A stretch of 64,000 nt of DNA from Cytophagales bacterium (lineage in GTDB: Bacteria > Bacteroidota > Bacteroidia > Cytophagales > Cyclobacteriaceae). The notes under the pieces are model-generated. The model was not told the origin of the DNA. It worked only from the letters and a program-made list of their open reading frames with translations, and searched no databases. Shown here piece after piece: positions 8,567-18,660 of the stretch (positions within the stretch are counted from its first letter, which is position 1; each line of letters begins with the position of its first letter). Both the position numbers and the translations under genes were made by a program. The DNA lies in assembly GCA_033344775.1 (NCBI GenBank), contig JAWPMT010000004.1:744001-808000 (forward strand). The letters run 5' to 3'.

Positions 8567-10744
8567 ATGAAGAGACGGATACAAGCTTTTATTGGCGGCC
8601 TAAGCGTAGCACGAAAAATTGCCATTTCAAGTACCCTCGTCATTATTTTGACTACCGTAAGCGGTGTTTTCAGTCTGGCCACATTTCAGTCCAGTAGAAA
8701 CATCGATGAGCAGATCACGAATCAATATTATCCCCTCATTTCAAAACTGAAAGCCTTTCGTGTTTTCGTTCAAAACACCAATGAACTTTCTTCGAAATGG
8801 ATGTATTCCCCCAATGATGAAGATAAAGCCTCATTGAGAAACGCGCTTGAGAATACTTATCCAGTTTTTGAAACAGACATCAATGGGTTAATCTCCAACT
8901 GGCCAGATTCAACAGGTGAACTTGTTGGGGAAAGATTAGCGGCTTTTATAAAGGTAACGCCGAGCATTCAGGAATTGATGGATAAACTGAACAGCAGAGA
9001 ATCCTATGCTGATGACTTTTTGTTATTTGAACTTGTGGCATTGTTAGACGATGAAATAACAGCGCCATTAGAGACTCTGGTCACTCAACTAGACCTTTCG
9101 ATCAGCAACCTCGAAGACACCTCATCTCAACTGATCGCTACAAAATATTCCTCATTTGATCGGCTGGAGATTATCATTATTGTCATGACTTTATTGGCCA
9201 TCATTATTGGCGTGACTACCACAATCTTTGCTACCCGGTCTATTGTTAAACCAATCCACCATCTGAATGATACCATCCAGCAGTTGAGTCGCGGATCAAT
9301 ACCGCTCTTTGAATTGAAAGCTTCGAAAGATGAGATCGGTCAAATCGTTGAGTCCGTTAAAAAACTTCGGAAAAGCCTGATCAGCACGGCCACTTTTGCA
9401 CAGGAAATAGGAAAAGGCAATCTCGAAGCGGATCATGAATTATTGAGCAAGGAAGATGTGCTTGGACAGGCACTGCTCAATATGAAACAAAACCTTTCGG
9501 CAGTGATCTCGGAAACCAATCAAGTGGTATCCAAGGTGGCCATTGACGGAGAATTTTATAGTCGCCTTGATCTGGAAGGAAAACAAGGCGCGTGGCTTGA
9601 TCTCAGCAATTCCATCAACGAGTTGTTCGAGTCCATCACTGTACCCTTTCAGGAGGTTGGCAAAATCCTGACTGCCATGGCCAATGGCGATTTGACGGAT
9701 CAATATCAAAATGAAGCCCGTGGTGAAGTAGAAAAGCTGACAAACAGCCTGAATTTTGCGTTGCGTAGCCTTAAGGAACTTTTGACGGACATTGGTAATA
9801 CGGCAGACATCATCGACCTTACATCACAAGAAATGCTTTCATCCGGTGAAGAGATGATCACGAATGTCGTGGAGATCTCCACTGCAATCGGAGAAATGAG
9901 TACGGGTGCTCAAAGCCAGGTGAACAAAGTGGATGAATCTTCGCAATTGGTAGAAAACATCCTTTCTAGTACAGATGAAATGATCTCTGACTCAGAATTG
10001 ATCTATAAAGCTGCACGCAAAGGGGTCACGGACAGTGAACGAGGTGCTGAAATGATCGGTAATGTGGCAGGAAGTATTTCGGAAATCAGGAATGCTTCCA
10101 ATGAAACCAATACCGCAATGAAAACGCTGGCAACCAACTCCAAAGAAATAGAACGAGTGCTGGGGGTTATCACAGAAATCGCTTCACAAACAAACCTACT
10201 CGCTTTGAATGCTGCGATTGAGGCGGCCCAAGCAGGAGATGCGGGCCGGGGGTTTGCCGTAGTAGCAGAGGAGATCAGAAAGCTGGCAGAAGATTCCAGG
10301 AATTCCGCCAAAGAGATCCAAAAACTGATCAGCAATGTAAGTCAGGACACCTCGCAAACGGTGGACCTGATGAATGTCATGACGACCGAAATTGAAAAAA
10401 GCGTAGAAGCAGCCAATGAAGCTTCCGACGTATTCAAAGACATTGCAGATTCTTCCACCTCAACGCTAGGCTTCTCCGAACGCATTCTCAAGTCCAGCAA
10501 AGACCAATCAACACTCATCAAAAAGGTCGTCACTAATACGGAATCCGTTGTTGTGATTGCGGAAGAAACGGCTGCCGGCACCGAAGAAGTAGCTGCTTCT
10601 GCTAATCAAATGGAGGCAGGCATGAATAACTACATTAAAAAATCAAGAGACCTTAACGAGGTTTCAGATACGCTAAAAGTAAATTTGGAACGGTTCACGT
10701 TGAACAAGCAAGAAAATACTGACAAGACCACCAATAATGATTAA
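8567..10744 (+). CDS. Methyl-accepting chemotaxis protein
   Basis: A 725-residue chemoreceptor. TM1 lies at about residues 18-40 and TM2 at about 197-220. Between them is a periplasmic four-helix-type sensor of about 155 residues. A HAMP domain follows TM2, and a second HAMP-like stretch ([17 protein letters not shown]) comes before the signalling coiled coil. The conserved hairpin tip ([18 protein letters not shown], then [15 protein letters not shown]) lies near residues 540-575. It would signal through CheA/CheW, which are not in this window. Its stop overlaps the start of the solute-binding protein gene by 8 bases, so the two are probably translated together and may act as one sensory unit. 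Confidence 0.93.
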   Translation: MKRRIQAFIGGLSVARKIAISSTLVIILTTVSGVFSLATFQSSRNIDEQITNQYYPLISKLKAFRVFVQNTNELSSKWMYSPNDEDKASLRNALENTYPVFETDINGLISNWPDSTGELVGERLAAFIKVTPSIQELMDKLNSRESYADDFLLFELVALLDDEITAPLETLVTQLDLSISNLEDTSSQLIATKYSSFDRLEIIIIVMTLLAIIIGVTTTIFATRSIVKPIHHLNDTIQQLSRGSIPLFELKASKDEIGQIVESVKKLRKSLISTATFAQEIGKGNLEADHELLSKEDVLGQALLNMKQNLSAVISETNQVVSKVAIDGEFYSRLDLEGKQGAWLDLSNSINELFESITVPFQEVGKILTAMANGDLTDQYQNEARGEVEKLTNSLNFALRSLKELLTDIGNTADIIDLTSQEMLSSGEEMITNVVEISTAIGEMSTGAQSQVNKVDESSQLVENILSSTDEMISDSELIYKAARKGVTDSERGAEMIGNVAGSISEIRNASNETNTAMKTLATNSKEIERVLGVITEIASQTNLLALNAAIEAAQAGDAGRGFAVVAEEIRKLAEDSRNSAKEIQKLISNVSQDTSQTVDLMNVMTTEIEKSVEAANEASDVFKDIADSSTSTLGFSERILKSSKDQSTLIKKVVTNTESVVVIAEETAAGTEEVAASANQMEAGMNNYIKKSRDLNEVSDTLKVNLERFTLNKQENTDKTTNND

Positions 10745-11618
10745 GCTTCTAAAATTGCACCGTTTTTGTACTGTTTTCGTGATGATCAGTAGCCTTACAG
10801 GGGCCTACGCGCAAGGTTTCAACGGCGACACGTGGGCCACTGCCCTCAAAAACAAAAGTGCCAGGGTCGTACTGACCAATGCGGATCTAGCTAAATTTTC
10901 AGAGACGGTCGATGGGAATGGATCGGGGATCTGCTTTGATATCATGAATGACTTTGCAACGTATGTTCAGGCAAAATATGGCGTCGCAATCACTTATGAC
11001 TACCAGCCTGTGGCAAATACCGCCAATTTCCAGTCATTTCTGAATGTCGTAAAGGCCAGTAAAGGCGGCGTTTTTGGATTAGGAGACATCACTATTACCA
11101 CTGCACGTAAGAATACTTTTGATTTTGCTCCTCCTTATTTCGAAAATGTGGCGATCCTGGTTACGGATCGAAGTGTCCCTGAATTGGGATCGCTCTCAGA
11201 TATCGCAACTACCTTCAAAGGCATGAAAGCTGTCTCTCAACGAGGCACTACACACGATAAAATCCTCAAAGAGATGCAACGCAGGTATGGCAATTTTGAG
11301 ATCGTTTACGCCGAAACATCCGTAGGTAAAACAGACAAAGTCCTTTCTTCTCCTGAATACTGGTCGTACATAGATTTTCCGAGTTACCTCAAACTATTTT
11401 CAGATCGCATTGCCATCAAACGACATTCTGTGGGAGACCGTAAAGGAGAGTCTTTTGGTTTCATCATGCCAAAAGGAAGTGACTGGGCTCCTATCATCAC
11501 AGAATTCTTCAATGCCAACGGAGGCTATGTTAATAGTGAGGACTATCGTGCGGTATTGAATAAGAACCTCGGGCCAAAAGTAGTCAAATTGATCAGCCTA
11601 CTCTCCAGAAAGGAATAG
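10737..11618 (+). CDS. Periplasmic solute-binding protein (family 3-like), first of a tandem pair
   Basis: A 293-residue exported protein with a signal peptide ending near GAYAQ. The body looks like an SBP_bac_3 amino-acid-type binding protein: [37 protein letters not shown], and [22 protein letters not shown] near the end. No permease or ATPase gene is close by. The start lies inside the 3' end of the chemoreceptor gene (8-base overlap), which suggests the protein delivers a bound ligand to the receptor. A paralogue follows 24 bases downstream. The ligand is unknown; an amino acid is a guess from the family. Confidence 0.85.
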   Translation: MIKLLKLHRFCTVFVMISSLTGAYAQGFNGDTWATALKNKSARVVLTNADLAKFSETVDGNGSGICFDIMNDFATYVQAKYGVAITYDYQPVANTANFQSFLNVVKASKGGVFGLGDITITTARKNTFDFAPPYFENVAILVTDRSVPELGSLSDIATTFKGMKAVSQRGTTHDKILKEMQRRYGNFEIVYAETSVGKTDKVLSSPEYWSYIDFPSYLKLFSDRIAIKRHSVGDRKGESFGFIMPKGSDWAPIITEFFNANGGYVNSEDYRAVLNKNLGPKVVKLISLLSRKE

Positions 11619-11642
11619 CTATCCTATGTAAAAATAACCGCC

Positions 11643-12524
11643 ATGAATTCACACCGCCATTTCAAACTTATTATTTCTTTCCTGTTGATCTTATTCGCTT
11701 TTTTTGATATCAAAGCGCAGCGGCTAAATGGGGATACCTGGGCAACTGCTCGAAAAACCAAACGTGCCCGATTGGTACTTACCAATGTTTATCTGGTCAA
11801 TTTCTCAGAAACTGTGAATGGGCAAGGTTCAGGTATTTGCTTTGATATCATGGATGACTTTGCTACCTATGTTCAGTCAAACTATGGTGTGAGCATCAGT
11901 TTTGATTACCAACCCGTGGAAGACACCAGGAATTTCCAGGCCTTTTTAGACGCAGTACAATATGGCAATGGTGGTGTATTTGGTTTGGGCGATATCACCA
12001 TCACCAACGAACGGAAAAGCATCTTCGAGTTTGCTCCTCCTTATTTTGAAAACGTGGCTATCCTGGTTACTGATCGAAGTGTCCCTGAATTGGGATCGCT
12101 TTCAGATATCGCGACTACTTTCAAAGGCATGAAGGCTGTATCAGAAAGAGGTACTACCCATGACGAGACCTTGAAAGACATGCAGAAAAAATACGGCAAT
12201 TTCGAGATCGTATACGCAGAAAGTTCAATGGGTAAAATCGATAAAGTGCTTGACTCTCCCGGGTACTGGTCATACCTGGACTTCCCTAATTATTTGCACT
12301 TGTTTTCTTCACGCATCACCATCAAACGACATTCCGTGGGCGACCGTAAAGGAGAATCCTTCGGTTTTATCATGCCCAAAGGAAGTGACTGGGCTCCTAT
12401 CATCACTGAGTTCTTCAATGCCAACGAGGGTTATGTCAACAGTGAGGATTACCGTGAGGTAATGCGGAAAAACCTTGGCGAAAAAGGTGTGAAGTTGGTT
12501 GGACTGCTTTCCAGGAAGAAGTAA
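11643..12524 (+). CDS. Periplasmic solute-binding protein (family 3-like), second of a tandem pair
   Basis: A 293-residue paralogue of the upstream protein with the same length and layout: signal peptide, [59 protein letters not shown]. The middle section beginning [14 protein letters not shown] is identical in the two proteins over more than 25 residues, while the N-terminal regions differ more. It belongs to the same likely operon (chemoreceptor, SBP1, SBP2). The pair may widen the range of ligands sensed by one receptor. The ligand is unknown. Confidence 0.85.
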   Translation: MNSHRHFKLIISFLLILFAFFDIKAQRLNGDTWATARKTKRARLVLTNVYLVNFSETVNGQGSGICFDIMDDFATYVQSNYGVSISFDYQPVEDTRNFQAFLDAVQYGNGGVFGLGDITITNERKSIFEFAPPYFENVAILVTDRSVPELGSLSDIATTFKGMKAVSERGTTHDETLKDMQKKYGNFEIVYAESSMGKIDKVLDSPGYWSYLDFPNYLHLFSSRITIKRHSVGDRKGESFGFIMPKGSDWAPIITEFFNANEGYVNSEDYREVMRKNLGEKGVKLVGLLSRKK

Positions 12525-12568
12525 TTGCTATCTATACCTAAGTAGCTTTTGTAACGCTTGATTTATGC

Positions 12569-12598
12569 GTCCTCGTTTCGTAGAAACGAGGACAAGTG
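12569..12598 (+). repeat. REP-like hairpin, perfect 11-bp stem
   Basis: GTCCTCGTTTC, loop GTA, GAAACGAGGAC, then AAGTG. This is the best-paired copy of the hairpin family also seen at 8135, 8247 and 30067. It lies 44 bases after the second solute-binding protein gene. It could act as a transcription end, but it has no T-run. Confidence 0.65.
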
Positions 12599-12667
12599 GG
12601 CTCTTCAACATCATTCCGTAGAGTATTCCTATCACGATAAATGATCATATTTCACTCATTGATCTGC

Positions 12668-12715
12668 CGGAATCTCAAAATTTGATAGTTAGGAGTTTCT
12701 TTCTTTGAGATTCCG
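12668..12715. repeat. 12-bp inverted repeat in intergenic DNA
   Basis: CGGAATCTCAAA at 12668-12679 and TTTGAGATTCCG at 12704-12715 are perfect inverted copies 24 bases apart. They lie between the solute-binding protein gene and the convergent CDGSH gene. Either a large hairpin ending both transcripts or a protein-binding site is possible. Confidence 0.45.
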
Positions 12716-12819
12716 CAGGGCCGCCTGGCGGTACAAAAATAGACCTCCTAAAAAAACTGATGATTGCCGACTGATGACCGGAGCGCTAGAATAATGGCTC
12801 TTTTTTTTAGAATCCCTAG

Positions 12820-13059
12820 TCAAAGATTCTTATGCTTACCGTCGCAGAAGCCAGGATTTGCGGTGTGTTTGCACTGGCACATATAGTAAGTTTTGCTTTC
12901 TTCTACTGTGATTTTTTGTGGGGTAAACTCACCACCTTTATGAGCGCCATCACAAAATGGTTGATTCTTGGACTCTCCGCAGGTACACCAGAAGTATGGT
13001 TTTCCAGCTTCTAATTCTACGGGGATAGGTTGCTTTGCAGCTATGGTTGGCTCTGCCAT
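12820..13059 (-). CDS. Small CDGSH iron-sulfur protein with two motifs
   Basis: A 79-residue protein with two CDGSH-type [2Fe-2S] sites. The first is CTCGESKNQPFCDGAH and the second CQCKHTANPGFCDGKH. Each supplies three cysteines and one histidine, as in mitoNEET-like proteins; two copies in one short chain is the usual bacterial tandem form. It is cytoplasmic, with no signal peptide. Likely roles are electron transfer or iron-sulfur handling; the partner is unknown. It stands alone, with about 200 bases to the upstream gene on the same strand. Confidence 0.9.
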   Translation of the reverse strand: MAEPTIAAKQPIPVELEAGKPYFWCTCGESKNQPFCDGAHKGGEFTPQKITVEESKTYYMCQCKHTANPGFCDGKHKNL

Positions 13060-13258
13060 GTTTATCTGTTTTTATGTATGTACATAGATAAGTATGATCA
13101 TTTAAATGAAGTTCAAAGAAAAGTTAGTTTAGAATGGTTCTAAACTCATGAGATTAATTGGATTATTGGCAAGTTTGTGATGACGCAAACTCTGGCAAAA
13201 CTCGCAGGGGATAACTCCTGCGATGGCCATAATTAAGTTTATCAGTATGATCTAAATT

Positions 13259-14650
13259 CTATTGTCCGATCAATCCAGAGGAAATAATAAAGTTGGCCAA
13301 ATAACCCAGACAAATAAGTCCTAATAAATACTCGGTGTATATCAGTATGATGCCCACCGGCTTTCTGTAATTCATACGATCTGTAGATATTTTCAAACCA
13401 AAAAAGATTAGCGAGGTGTAGAAAAATGCAAGAGAGAAATACTTGACATTTCCATGAACTTTATTCCATAACAATCCAGTAGTCTTAAACTGCTTTCGCC
13501 TCCATGGTTTTCCTTCGTACAATGCAGTGTCAATGATCTCTATGGGATACACTACTTTCGATAAATATGGAAAAGCAAGCCAATTCACTAATGTAGAGAT
13601 CAGTAAAAAAATCAACGTCCAAAGCCATATACGTTCTTTATTGTAGCCGTAGTTATTCCAATAGAAATTCACCCGATTCATCATCTTTTTTATAGGTGAA
13701 GCATTTGGATTTTGCAAGTCTTTAAATGCCTGATATTCCTTGTCCAGGGTCTCATAACTGGTGAGATAAACCCGGTCCTTAAAATTCTTGAGGAGTCCCT
13801 CGTAAACATTAGTAAGGGATTCGTAATCACTGGCTCCTATTTTTTCAGGCCAAAAAACCTGGAATTGATCATAGCGAAGTTTGAATTTATCGATAGGCGC
13901 ATCCCGCAAGTCCAGGTAGCATTTCCGATGAGTAGCGAGTTGCGCTGAATCAAGTTCAACGGATGTTAAATCAATAATGGAGTTAGTACGGATATTCCGG
14001 AAGCTTAAGGTATCTGGCAATTGGATTTTCAAGAAACTCGCTTCTCTTTCGAATCGAGCATCATCAAAGTAGGCAACCTCACCAAACCTGGTGTAGTTAA
14101 ATTGAACATCTGCTTTAAATACTGACAAAGAGAAATCTGCGTCATATAAGAACCTGGCTCCCTGAAAATCAGCTAGCTGATAAAATTGCGTCTCACCCGA
14201 AAACATAGCGTCAGAATGAAATTCAGCGGAGGCAAAACGGGCATTCCCTTTGAAATGGCCACTAAGGAAAAAATCCCCCTCAAACCTAGATTCTTCGAAA
14301 TAAGCTTCTTGCTCAAAATTCAACCTCCCTGCATTGAATTCGGAGAGGAAAACAGCGAATAAAAAATTTCCGGGGCCCTTAAAATTCACATCATCAATAG
14401 AAACGTAGCGTTGAAAGACAGAACTATAAAAGGTAAGCGAAGGATCAATCCCGACATATTCCAGGATCACCTCATTCAAGAAAGTGATTGAATCCTCGCC
14501 GTTTATGTTCTTATCAATGACAAATTCACCAATTTGCTCATAGCTCTTCAACACATCATTCCCTGAAAAGTCTTGCGCAATTGCTTTGAAGCTGAAAATA
14601 AAAATAAATCCTAACAGGGCGACACCTGATTTTTCAGGAAAAGCTGGCAT
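13259..14650 (-). CDS. Pentapeptide-repeat membrane protein
   Basis: A 463-residue protein with an N-terminal signal-like segment. Residues of about 100-230 are built from degenerate five-residue repeats (FEESRFEGDFFL, FKGNARFASAEF, FQGARFLYDADF, FDDARFEREASF), which should fold as a right-handed quadrilateral beta-helix. About three membrane segments follow near the C-terminus (WLWTLIFLLISTLVNWL, YFSLAFFYTSLIFFGL, IILIYTEYLLGLICLGYL). The start is 12 bases after the stop of the isomerase gene on the same strand, so it may be the last gene of that operon. The function is unknown. Confidence 0.75.
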   Translation of the reverse strand: MPAFPEKSGVALLGFIFIFSFKAIAQDFSGNDVLKSYEQIGEFVIDKNINGEDSITFLNEVILEYVGIDPSLTFYSSVFQRYVSIDDVNFKGPGNFLFAVFLSEFNAGRLNFEQEAYFEESRFEGDFFLSGHFKGNARFASAEFHSDAMFSGETQFYQLADFQGARFLYDADFSLSVFKADVQFNYTRFGEVAYFDDARFEREASFLKIQLPDTLSFRNIRTNSIIDLTSVELDSAQLATHRKCYLDLRDAPIDKFKLRYDQFQVFWPEKIGASDYESLTNVYEGLLKNFKDRVYLTSYETLDKEYQAFKDLQNPNASPIKKMMNRVNFYWNNYGYNKERIWLWTLIFLLISTLVNWLAFPYLSKVVYPIEIIDTALYEGKPWRRKQFKTTGLLWNKVHGNVKYFSLAFFYTSLIFFGLKISTDRMNYRKPVGIILIYTEYLLGLICLGYLANFIISSGLIGQ

Positions 14651-14662
14651 TATCTCGTCTAT

Positions 14663-15592
14663 TTAATCGAGTACTTCTCTTGGCACAAACTGTCTCAAAT
14701 AATCATGGCTCTGTACCAGAGATCGTTTCCGCATCTCCAATGAACCTTCAAAGGAACGATCCTCTACCTCCACACAAACCGCTCCGTCGTACCCTGCGTC
14801 GGTGAGGTAAGAAAAGAACTTACTCCAGTTGACATCACCCATTCCAGGAAGTTTGGGGGTATGGTATTCAGATGGATTCGCCATGATCCCAACCTGATCT
14901 AATTGCTCCCAGTCCATGCGCACATCCTTTGCGTGTACATGCGAGAACTTTGGCGCAAATTCTTTGATGGCATTCAGGTAATCCATCTGTTGCCAAATGA
15001 AATGTGAAGGGTCAAAATTCAATCCAAAGTATGGACTAGGAATGTCCTCGTACATCTTCCTAAAAATGGCGGGTGTTGTTTTCAGGTTTTTGCCTCCCGG
15101 ATATTCATCATTTGTGAACCACATCGGGCAATTTTCGATGCCTACGAAAACTTCTTTTTCTTCTGCCAACGCAATCAAGGGCTTCCATACTTCCAGAAAT
15201 TTTGGCCAGTTGTCTTTGACTGATTTGGTCCAATCTCTTCCGATGAATGTAGTGATTTGATTGATTCCCAACAATACACTGGCATCCATCAATTTCCTAA
15301 TGTGAGTATTCGCTACCTCGGCTTCCTCCTCTACCGGACTCAAAGCATTGGGATAAAACCCCAATGAACTGATGCTGACCCCATATTGCTTGATCAGGGA
15401 TTGCACCTTTTCCGCTTCTTTTGCCCCAAACTCAGTCACATCCAAATGGGTCACCCCTGCATATCGACGCTCTGCTTTTCCCGGAGGCCAACACATGACT
15501 TCTATACAATCATATCCAATGGCTGCTGCCAATTGCATGGTTTCTTCGAGGTTCAGTTCAGGAACAATGGCTGTTACAAATCCTAGTTTCAT
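14663..15592 (-). CDS. Sugar phosphate isomerase/epimerase family TIM-barrel protein
   Basis: A 309-residue protein of the xylose-isomerase-like TIM-barrel superfamily. It starts [20 protein letters not shown]. It has [12 protein letters not shown], a metal-site stretch [26 protein letters not shown], and a final [10 protein letters not shown], the usual distribution of metal-binding Glu, Asp and His in the fold. The gene begins 1 base after the gluconate dehydrogenase subunit 3 gene ends, so co-transcription is near certain. With the GMC oxidoreductase it probably works on an oxidised sugar or polyol; the substrate is unknown. Confidence 0.88.
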   Translation of the reverse strand: MKLGFVTAIVPELNLEETMQLAAAIGYDCIEVMCWPPGKAERRYAGVTHLDVTEFGAKEAEKVQSLIKQYGVSISSLGFYPNALSPVEEEAEVANTHIRKLMDASVLLGINQITTFIGRDWTKSVKDNWPKFLEVWKPLIALAEEKEVFVGIENCPMWFTNDEYPGGKNLKTTPAIFRKMYEDIPSPYFGLNFDPSHFIWQQMDYLNAIKEFAPKFSHVHAKDVRMDWEQLDQVGIMANPSEYHTPKLPGMGDVNWSKFFSYLTDAGYDGAVCVEVEDRSFEGSLEMRKRSLVQSHDYLRQFVPREVLD

Positions 15593-15593
15593 A

Positions 15594-16298
15594 TCAACTC
15601 AAAAGATTACCCTCATCATCCCATTTTGCGATCTCATTCCTTTTCGACTGATCAACGCACTTGTCCAACCAGGCTTCGTCGTAGGACATGCCAAGATCAT
15701 CCAGCACATCTTGAGGTACACCATCCCAAATAGCGGTAGTATTCCCCTTGTACCCAAGGTCTTCAATTCCTTCTTTCGTCGTATAATATCCGGTCAGGGT
15801 CAGGTTGCGAACCAAAGAGAAGAATTTAATTCCTGCCTGTAACGCAGGGTCCTTCCGTTCGGGATAGGCAATTTCATCACAAAGCGACTTTTGCTGTTCG
15901 ATAGTACAGGCTTTGAATACTTTTTGGAACTGCTTATTACTTCGATTGTCCAGCCACATCAATCCGCCGCGAATGGGCAGTTGATGATAAGGCAGGTCTT
16001 TCACTATGAATTCCATGAAATCGGGAACTCCTACTGCAGTAGCCGAAGGAAATTGCGCATTGGACGGCAAAATGATATCACAAAGTATGGCCAACGTTTC
16101 CAACTCGTGTGGTTGTAAAAAGACCTCCGACATGAGTTTCTCATCACGGGCCATTTCTTCCTTGGTTCTGCCATAACCATTCTGATCTGCTTTCGCCGGT
16201 GAGGCAACTTCTTCGTCCTCGGGAGAACATCCCTGTACCACCAAACCTCCGGCCAGGGTACCGACAAACATTGATTTCAAACTTTCTCTTCTGTCCAT
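15594..16298 (-). CDS. Gluconate 2-dehydrogenase subunit 3 family protein
   Basis: A 234-residue protein. The start [21 protein letters not shown]...GC resembles a twin-arginine export signal (RRESLK) and also offers a lipoprotein-type cysteine. The body has the subunit 3 pattern: [41 protein letters not shown]. In gluconate and related dehydrogenases this small subunit pairs with the GMC flavoprotein and helps its export through Tat. The GMC gene lies just upstream with 3 bases between them. No cytochrome c subunit gene is present here, so the electron acceptor is unclear. Confidence 0.88.
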   Translation of the reverse strand: MDRRESLKSMFVGTLAGGLVVQGCSPEDEEVASPAKADQNGYGRTKEEMARDEKLMSEVFLQPHELETLAILCDIILPSNAQFPSATAVGVPDFMEFIVKDLPYHQLPIRGGLMWLDNRSNKQFQKVFKACTIEQQKSLCDEIAYPERKDPALQAGIKFFSLVRNLTLTGYYTTKEGIEDLGYKGNTTAIWDGVPQDVLDDLGMSYDEAWLDKCVDQSKRNEIAKWDDEGNLLS

Positions 16299-16301
16299 GG
16301 C

Positions 16302-18020
16302 TTACAGGTTTTGTTTTTTCATTTCATCGATGATATAATCAGACGCTCTCCAGGCCAGGGCCATGATCGTCCAGGTAGGGTTTTTATCCGCTTGCGACAC
16401 GAAAGGTCCACCATCCACAACAAATACGTTTTTGCAATCATGCAATTGATTGAAGGAATTAGTGACAGAACTTTTGGGATCACTGCCCATTCGGGTCGTA
16501 CCTACTTCATGAATGATCCTTCCTGGATTCAGCAATCCGTAATCCTGCTCCTTCCCCGGTTTTTCACCCAATAAGGTTGCTCCCATCGAATCAAATACCT
16601 CTTCAAACGTATCATGCATATGTTTGGCCTGATTTCGTTCATGATCGGACCAGGTATAGTTGAATCGTAACACGGGGATTCCCCACTCATCTACCTGATC
16701 TAGATCGATTTCACAATAGTTGTCCTCACGGGCAATGCACTCGCCCCGTCCGGAAACACCCATCACCGAACCGTAGAAACGCTTGACATCATCACGAAGT
16801 TGATCCCCATAGCCACCGACTTCCTCTCCTACATGTTTGGCAAGGGAATTAGGATTGAAACCAAACCCATAAGAAGGCATACCCATGCCGCCCCAAACTT
16901 CGATGTGATAGCCGCGAGGGAAATCCAATTTGGCATCATTGAGCCACCAGGGCGTGTACACATGCATGCCCCCTACACCATCTTCATCGTAGACCTTGCG
17001 ATTCATCAATTCCGGCACAAATGCCGCCCGACTGGCACCCGTGGAATCATGCAAATACTTACCCACTGCATTGCTGCTATTGCCCAGGCCGTTCTCATGG
17101 ATTTTGCTCTTCGAGTTTAATAAGATGCGGGCCGAACTACAGGCTGACGCTGCCAGTACTACCACTCGCCCATTGATCTGATATTCCTGACGATCATCCT
17201 TATTGATATAAGAAACGCCTGTCGCTTTCCCAGCGTCATCAGTAAGCACTTCCCGAACCATTGCATTGACATACAGATCTACTTGGCCTCCTGCTTTTTG
17301 GGCCGGGAAGATCAGACATGATCCCGAAGAAAAATCGGCATAGACGGCACAACCTCGATTGCACTGGCCACAATAGAAACAGCTACCACGTTGATCATTG
17401 ATGCGTTGGGTCAGGATAGACAGCCGCGAGGGAATGGTAGGGATGTTTACTTTCTTCGTGGCATTGATGTAGAACAACTCATGCAAACGTGGCTTAGGAG
17501 GCGGAAGAAAGAAACCGTCCGGTTCGTTGGGAATATTCTCTTTGGACCCAAAAACACCAATGAGTTTATCCACCTTATCGTAGTAGGGTTTGACGTCTTC
17601 GTAGCTGATGGGCCAGTTATCACCGAGCCCGTCGACATTTTTCCTTTTGAAGTCTAATGGGCCAAACCTGAGGGAGATCCTACCCCAATGATTGGTACGT
17701 CCGCCAAGCATTCTTGATCGAAACCAGTCAAATTCCGTCCCCGGCTTTTTGGTGTAGGGTTCACCATCAATTTCCCAGCCACCATACGCACTATCAAAAT
17801 CTCCAAAAGGACGAACGGAGCCCGCGCCTCTTCGGGGCGATTCCCAGGGCCACCGAAGTTGGGTCCGTTGTTCGGCATCGGCAGGATCAAAGTATGGTCC
17901 GGCTTCTACCACAGCGACTTTCAGGCCAGCGTTGGCCAGGACATTGGTAGCCATGCCTCCGCCTGCTCCTGAGCCTACAATGACAACATCATATTCTTTT
18001 GGGTTTTTCTTGATTTGCAT
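16302..18020 (-). CDS. GMC family oxidoreductase (gluconate dehydrogenase-like large subunit)
   Basis: A 572-residue flavoprotein. The FAD-binding fold is at the start (DVVIVGSGAGGGMATNVL). RMLGGRTNHWGRISLRFGP is a GMC flavin contact, and GSCFYCGQCNRGC is a cysteine cluster typical of the gluconate/sorbitol dehydrogenase subgroup. The C-terminal part has EVGTTRMGSDP, VVDGGPFVSQADKNPTWT and an alanine-rich helix. It has no signal peptide of its own and probably rides out with subunit 3. It likely oxidises a sugar, polyol or sugar acid in the periplasm. It is the first clear gene of the dehydrogenase operon, 39 bases after the methyltransferase-like gene. Confidence 0.9.
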   Translation of the reverse strand: MQIKKNPKEYDVVIVGSGAGGGMATNVLANAGLKVAVVEAGPYFDPADAEQRTQLRWPWESPRRGAGSVRPFGDFDSAYGGWEIDGEPYTKKPGTEFDWFRSRMLGGRTNHWGRISLRFGPLDFKRKNVDGLGDNWPISYEDVKPYYDKVDKLIGVFGSKENIPNEPDGFFLPPPKPRLHELFYINATKKVNIPTIPSRLSILTQRINDQRGSCFYCGQCNRGCAVYADFSSGSCLIFPAQKAGGQVDLYVNAMVREVLTDDAGKATGVSYINKDDRQEYQINGRVVVLAASACSSARILLNSKSKIHENGLGNSSNAVGKYLHDSTGASRAAFVPELMNRKVYDEDGVGGMHVYTPWWLNDAKLDFPRGYHIEVWGGMGMPSYGFGFNPNSLAKHVGEEVGGYGDQLRDDVKRFYGSVMGVSGRGECIAREDNYCEIDLDQVDEWGIPVLRFNYTWSDHERNQAKHMHDTFEEVFDSMGATLLGEKPGKEQDYGLLNPGRIIHEVGTTRMGSDPKSSVTNSFNQLHDCKNVFVVDGGPFVSQADKNPTWTIMALAWRASDYIIDEMKKQNL

Positions 18021-18059
18021 CCTCCCAATTTAAGGAAAATGCAACAATCCAACACTTGT

Positions 18060-18518
18060 TTATCTACCCACTTTGGGCAAGAACCGACCCGTTCGGTCCA
18101 TGTACGCTGAGTACTGATCAAACCTGTTCAGCAATAAGTGCTCTTCATACCTGGCCTTGAACTGGAAGAGTATCCACAAGGCTACGGTAAGTAATCCTTT
18201 CCAGACCGATCCCGAATAAAGTGAGTAACCCAAAGCTGCCAATAAGATCCCTGTGTAGATCGGATGACGTATCCATTTGAACACGCCGCCATCAATCAAT
18301 CTTGCGGTGGCTCTGGGTGAAGGAAAAGGAGAAATGGAATGCCGCAATTGCCAAACAGCCGCCGCACTGGTCAAAATACCTGTAAATACGAAGGCCAAAC
18401 CTACCATTTGAAAAGTGGCGAAAGACCCCCAACTCACAGGAATGATGTAGGCGACCATCAGGATGAATTGTGCCGAGAAGAATAATCGATCTTTCCAGTA
18501 GGTATTCATGGCTGGCAA
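18060..18518 (-). CDS. Isoprenylcysteine methyltransferase-like membrane protein
   Basis: A 152-residue protein with about four membrane segments. It ends in the family signature DGGVFKWIRHPIYTGILLAALGYSL and a basic, charged tail (FKARYEEHLLLNRFDQYSAYM). The RHPxYxG motif binds S-adenosylmethionine in the ICMT/PEMT group. The bacterial substrate is unknown. It reads in the same direction as the GMC operon, 39 bases upstream, and might be its first gene. Confidence 0.8.
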   Translation of the reverse strand: MPAMNTYWKDRLFFSAQFILMVAYIIPVSWGSFATFQMVGLAFVFTGILTSAAAVWQLRHSISPFPSPRATARLIDGGVFKWIRHPIYTGILLAALGYSLYSGSVWKGLLTVALWILFQFKARYEEHLLLNRFDQYSAYMDRTGRFLPKVGR

Positions 18519-18600
18519 ATATCTCGAAAATGATGATTTCTAACCGGGTACACTACGTGACCCCAAATCAATTGTTGATTCGAAAGAAGGTTGCTCCTAC

Positions 18601-18647
18601 TGTAATGCATTTTAATTATTCAATGCGCTAATTTAAATTGCATTACA
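18601..18647. promoter_or_regulatory. Inverted repeat upstream of a small gene, candidate operator
   Basis: TGTAATGCA (18601-18609) and TGCATTACA (18639-18647) form a perfect inverted pair, 29 bases apart, in very AT-rich DNA. The second arm ends 13 bases before the ATG of the 78-residue gene. A regulator binding both arms, or a hairpin in the leader, would fit. The protein involved is unknown. Confidence 0.45.
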
Positions 18648-18660
18648 ATTTCATAGACAA

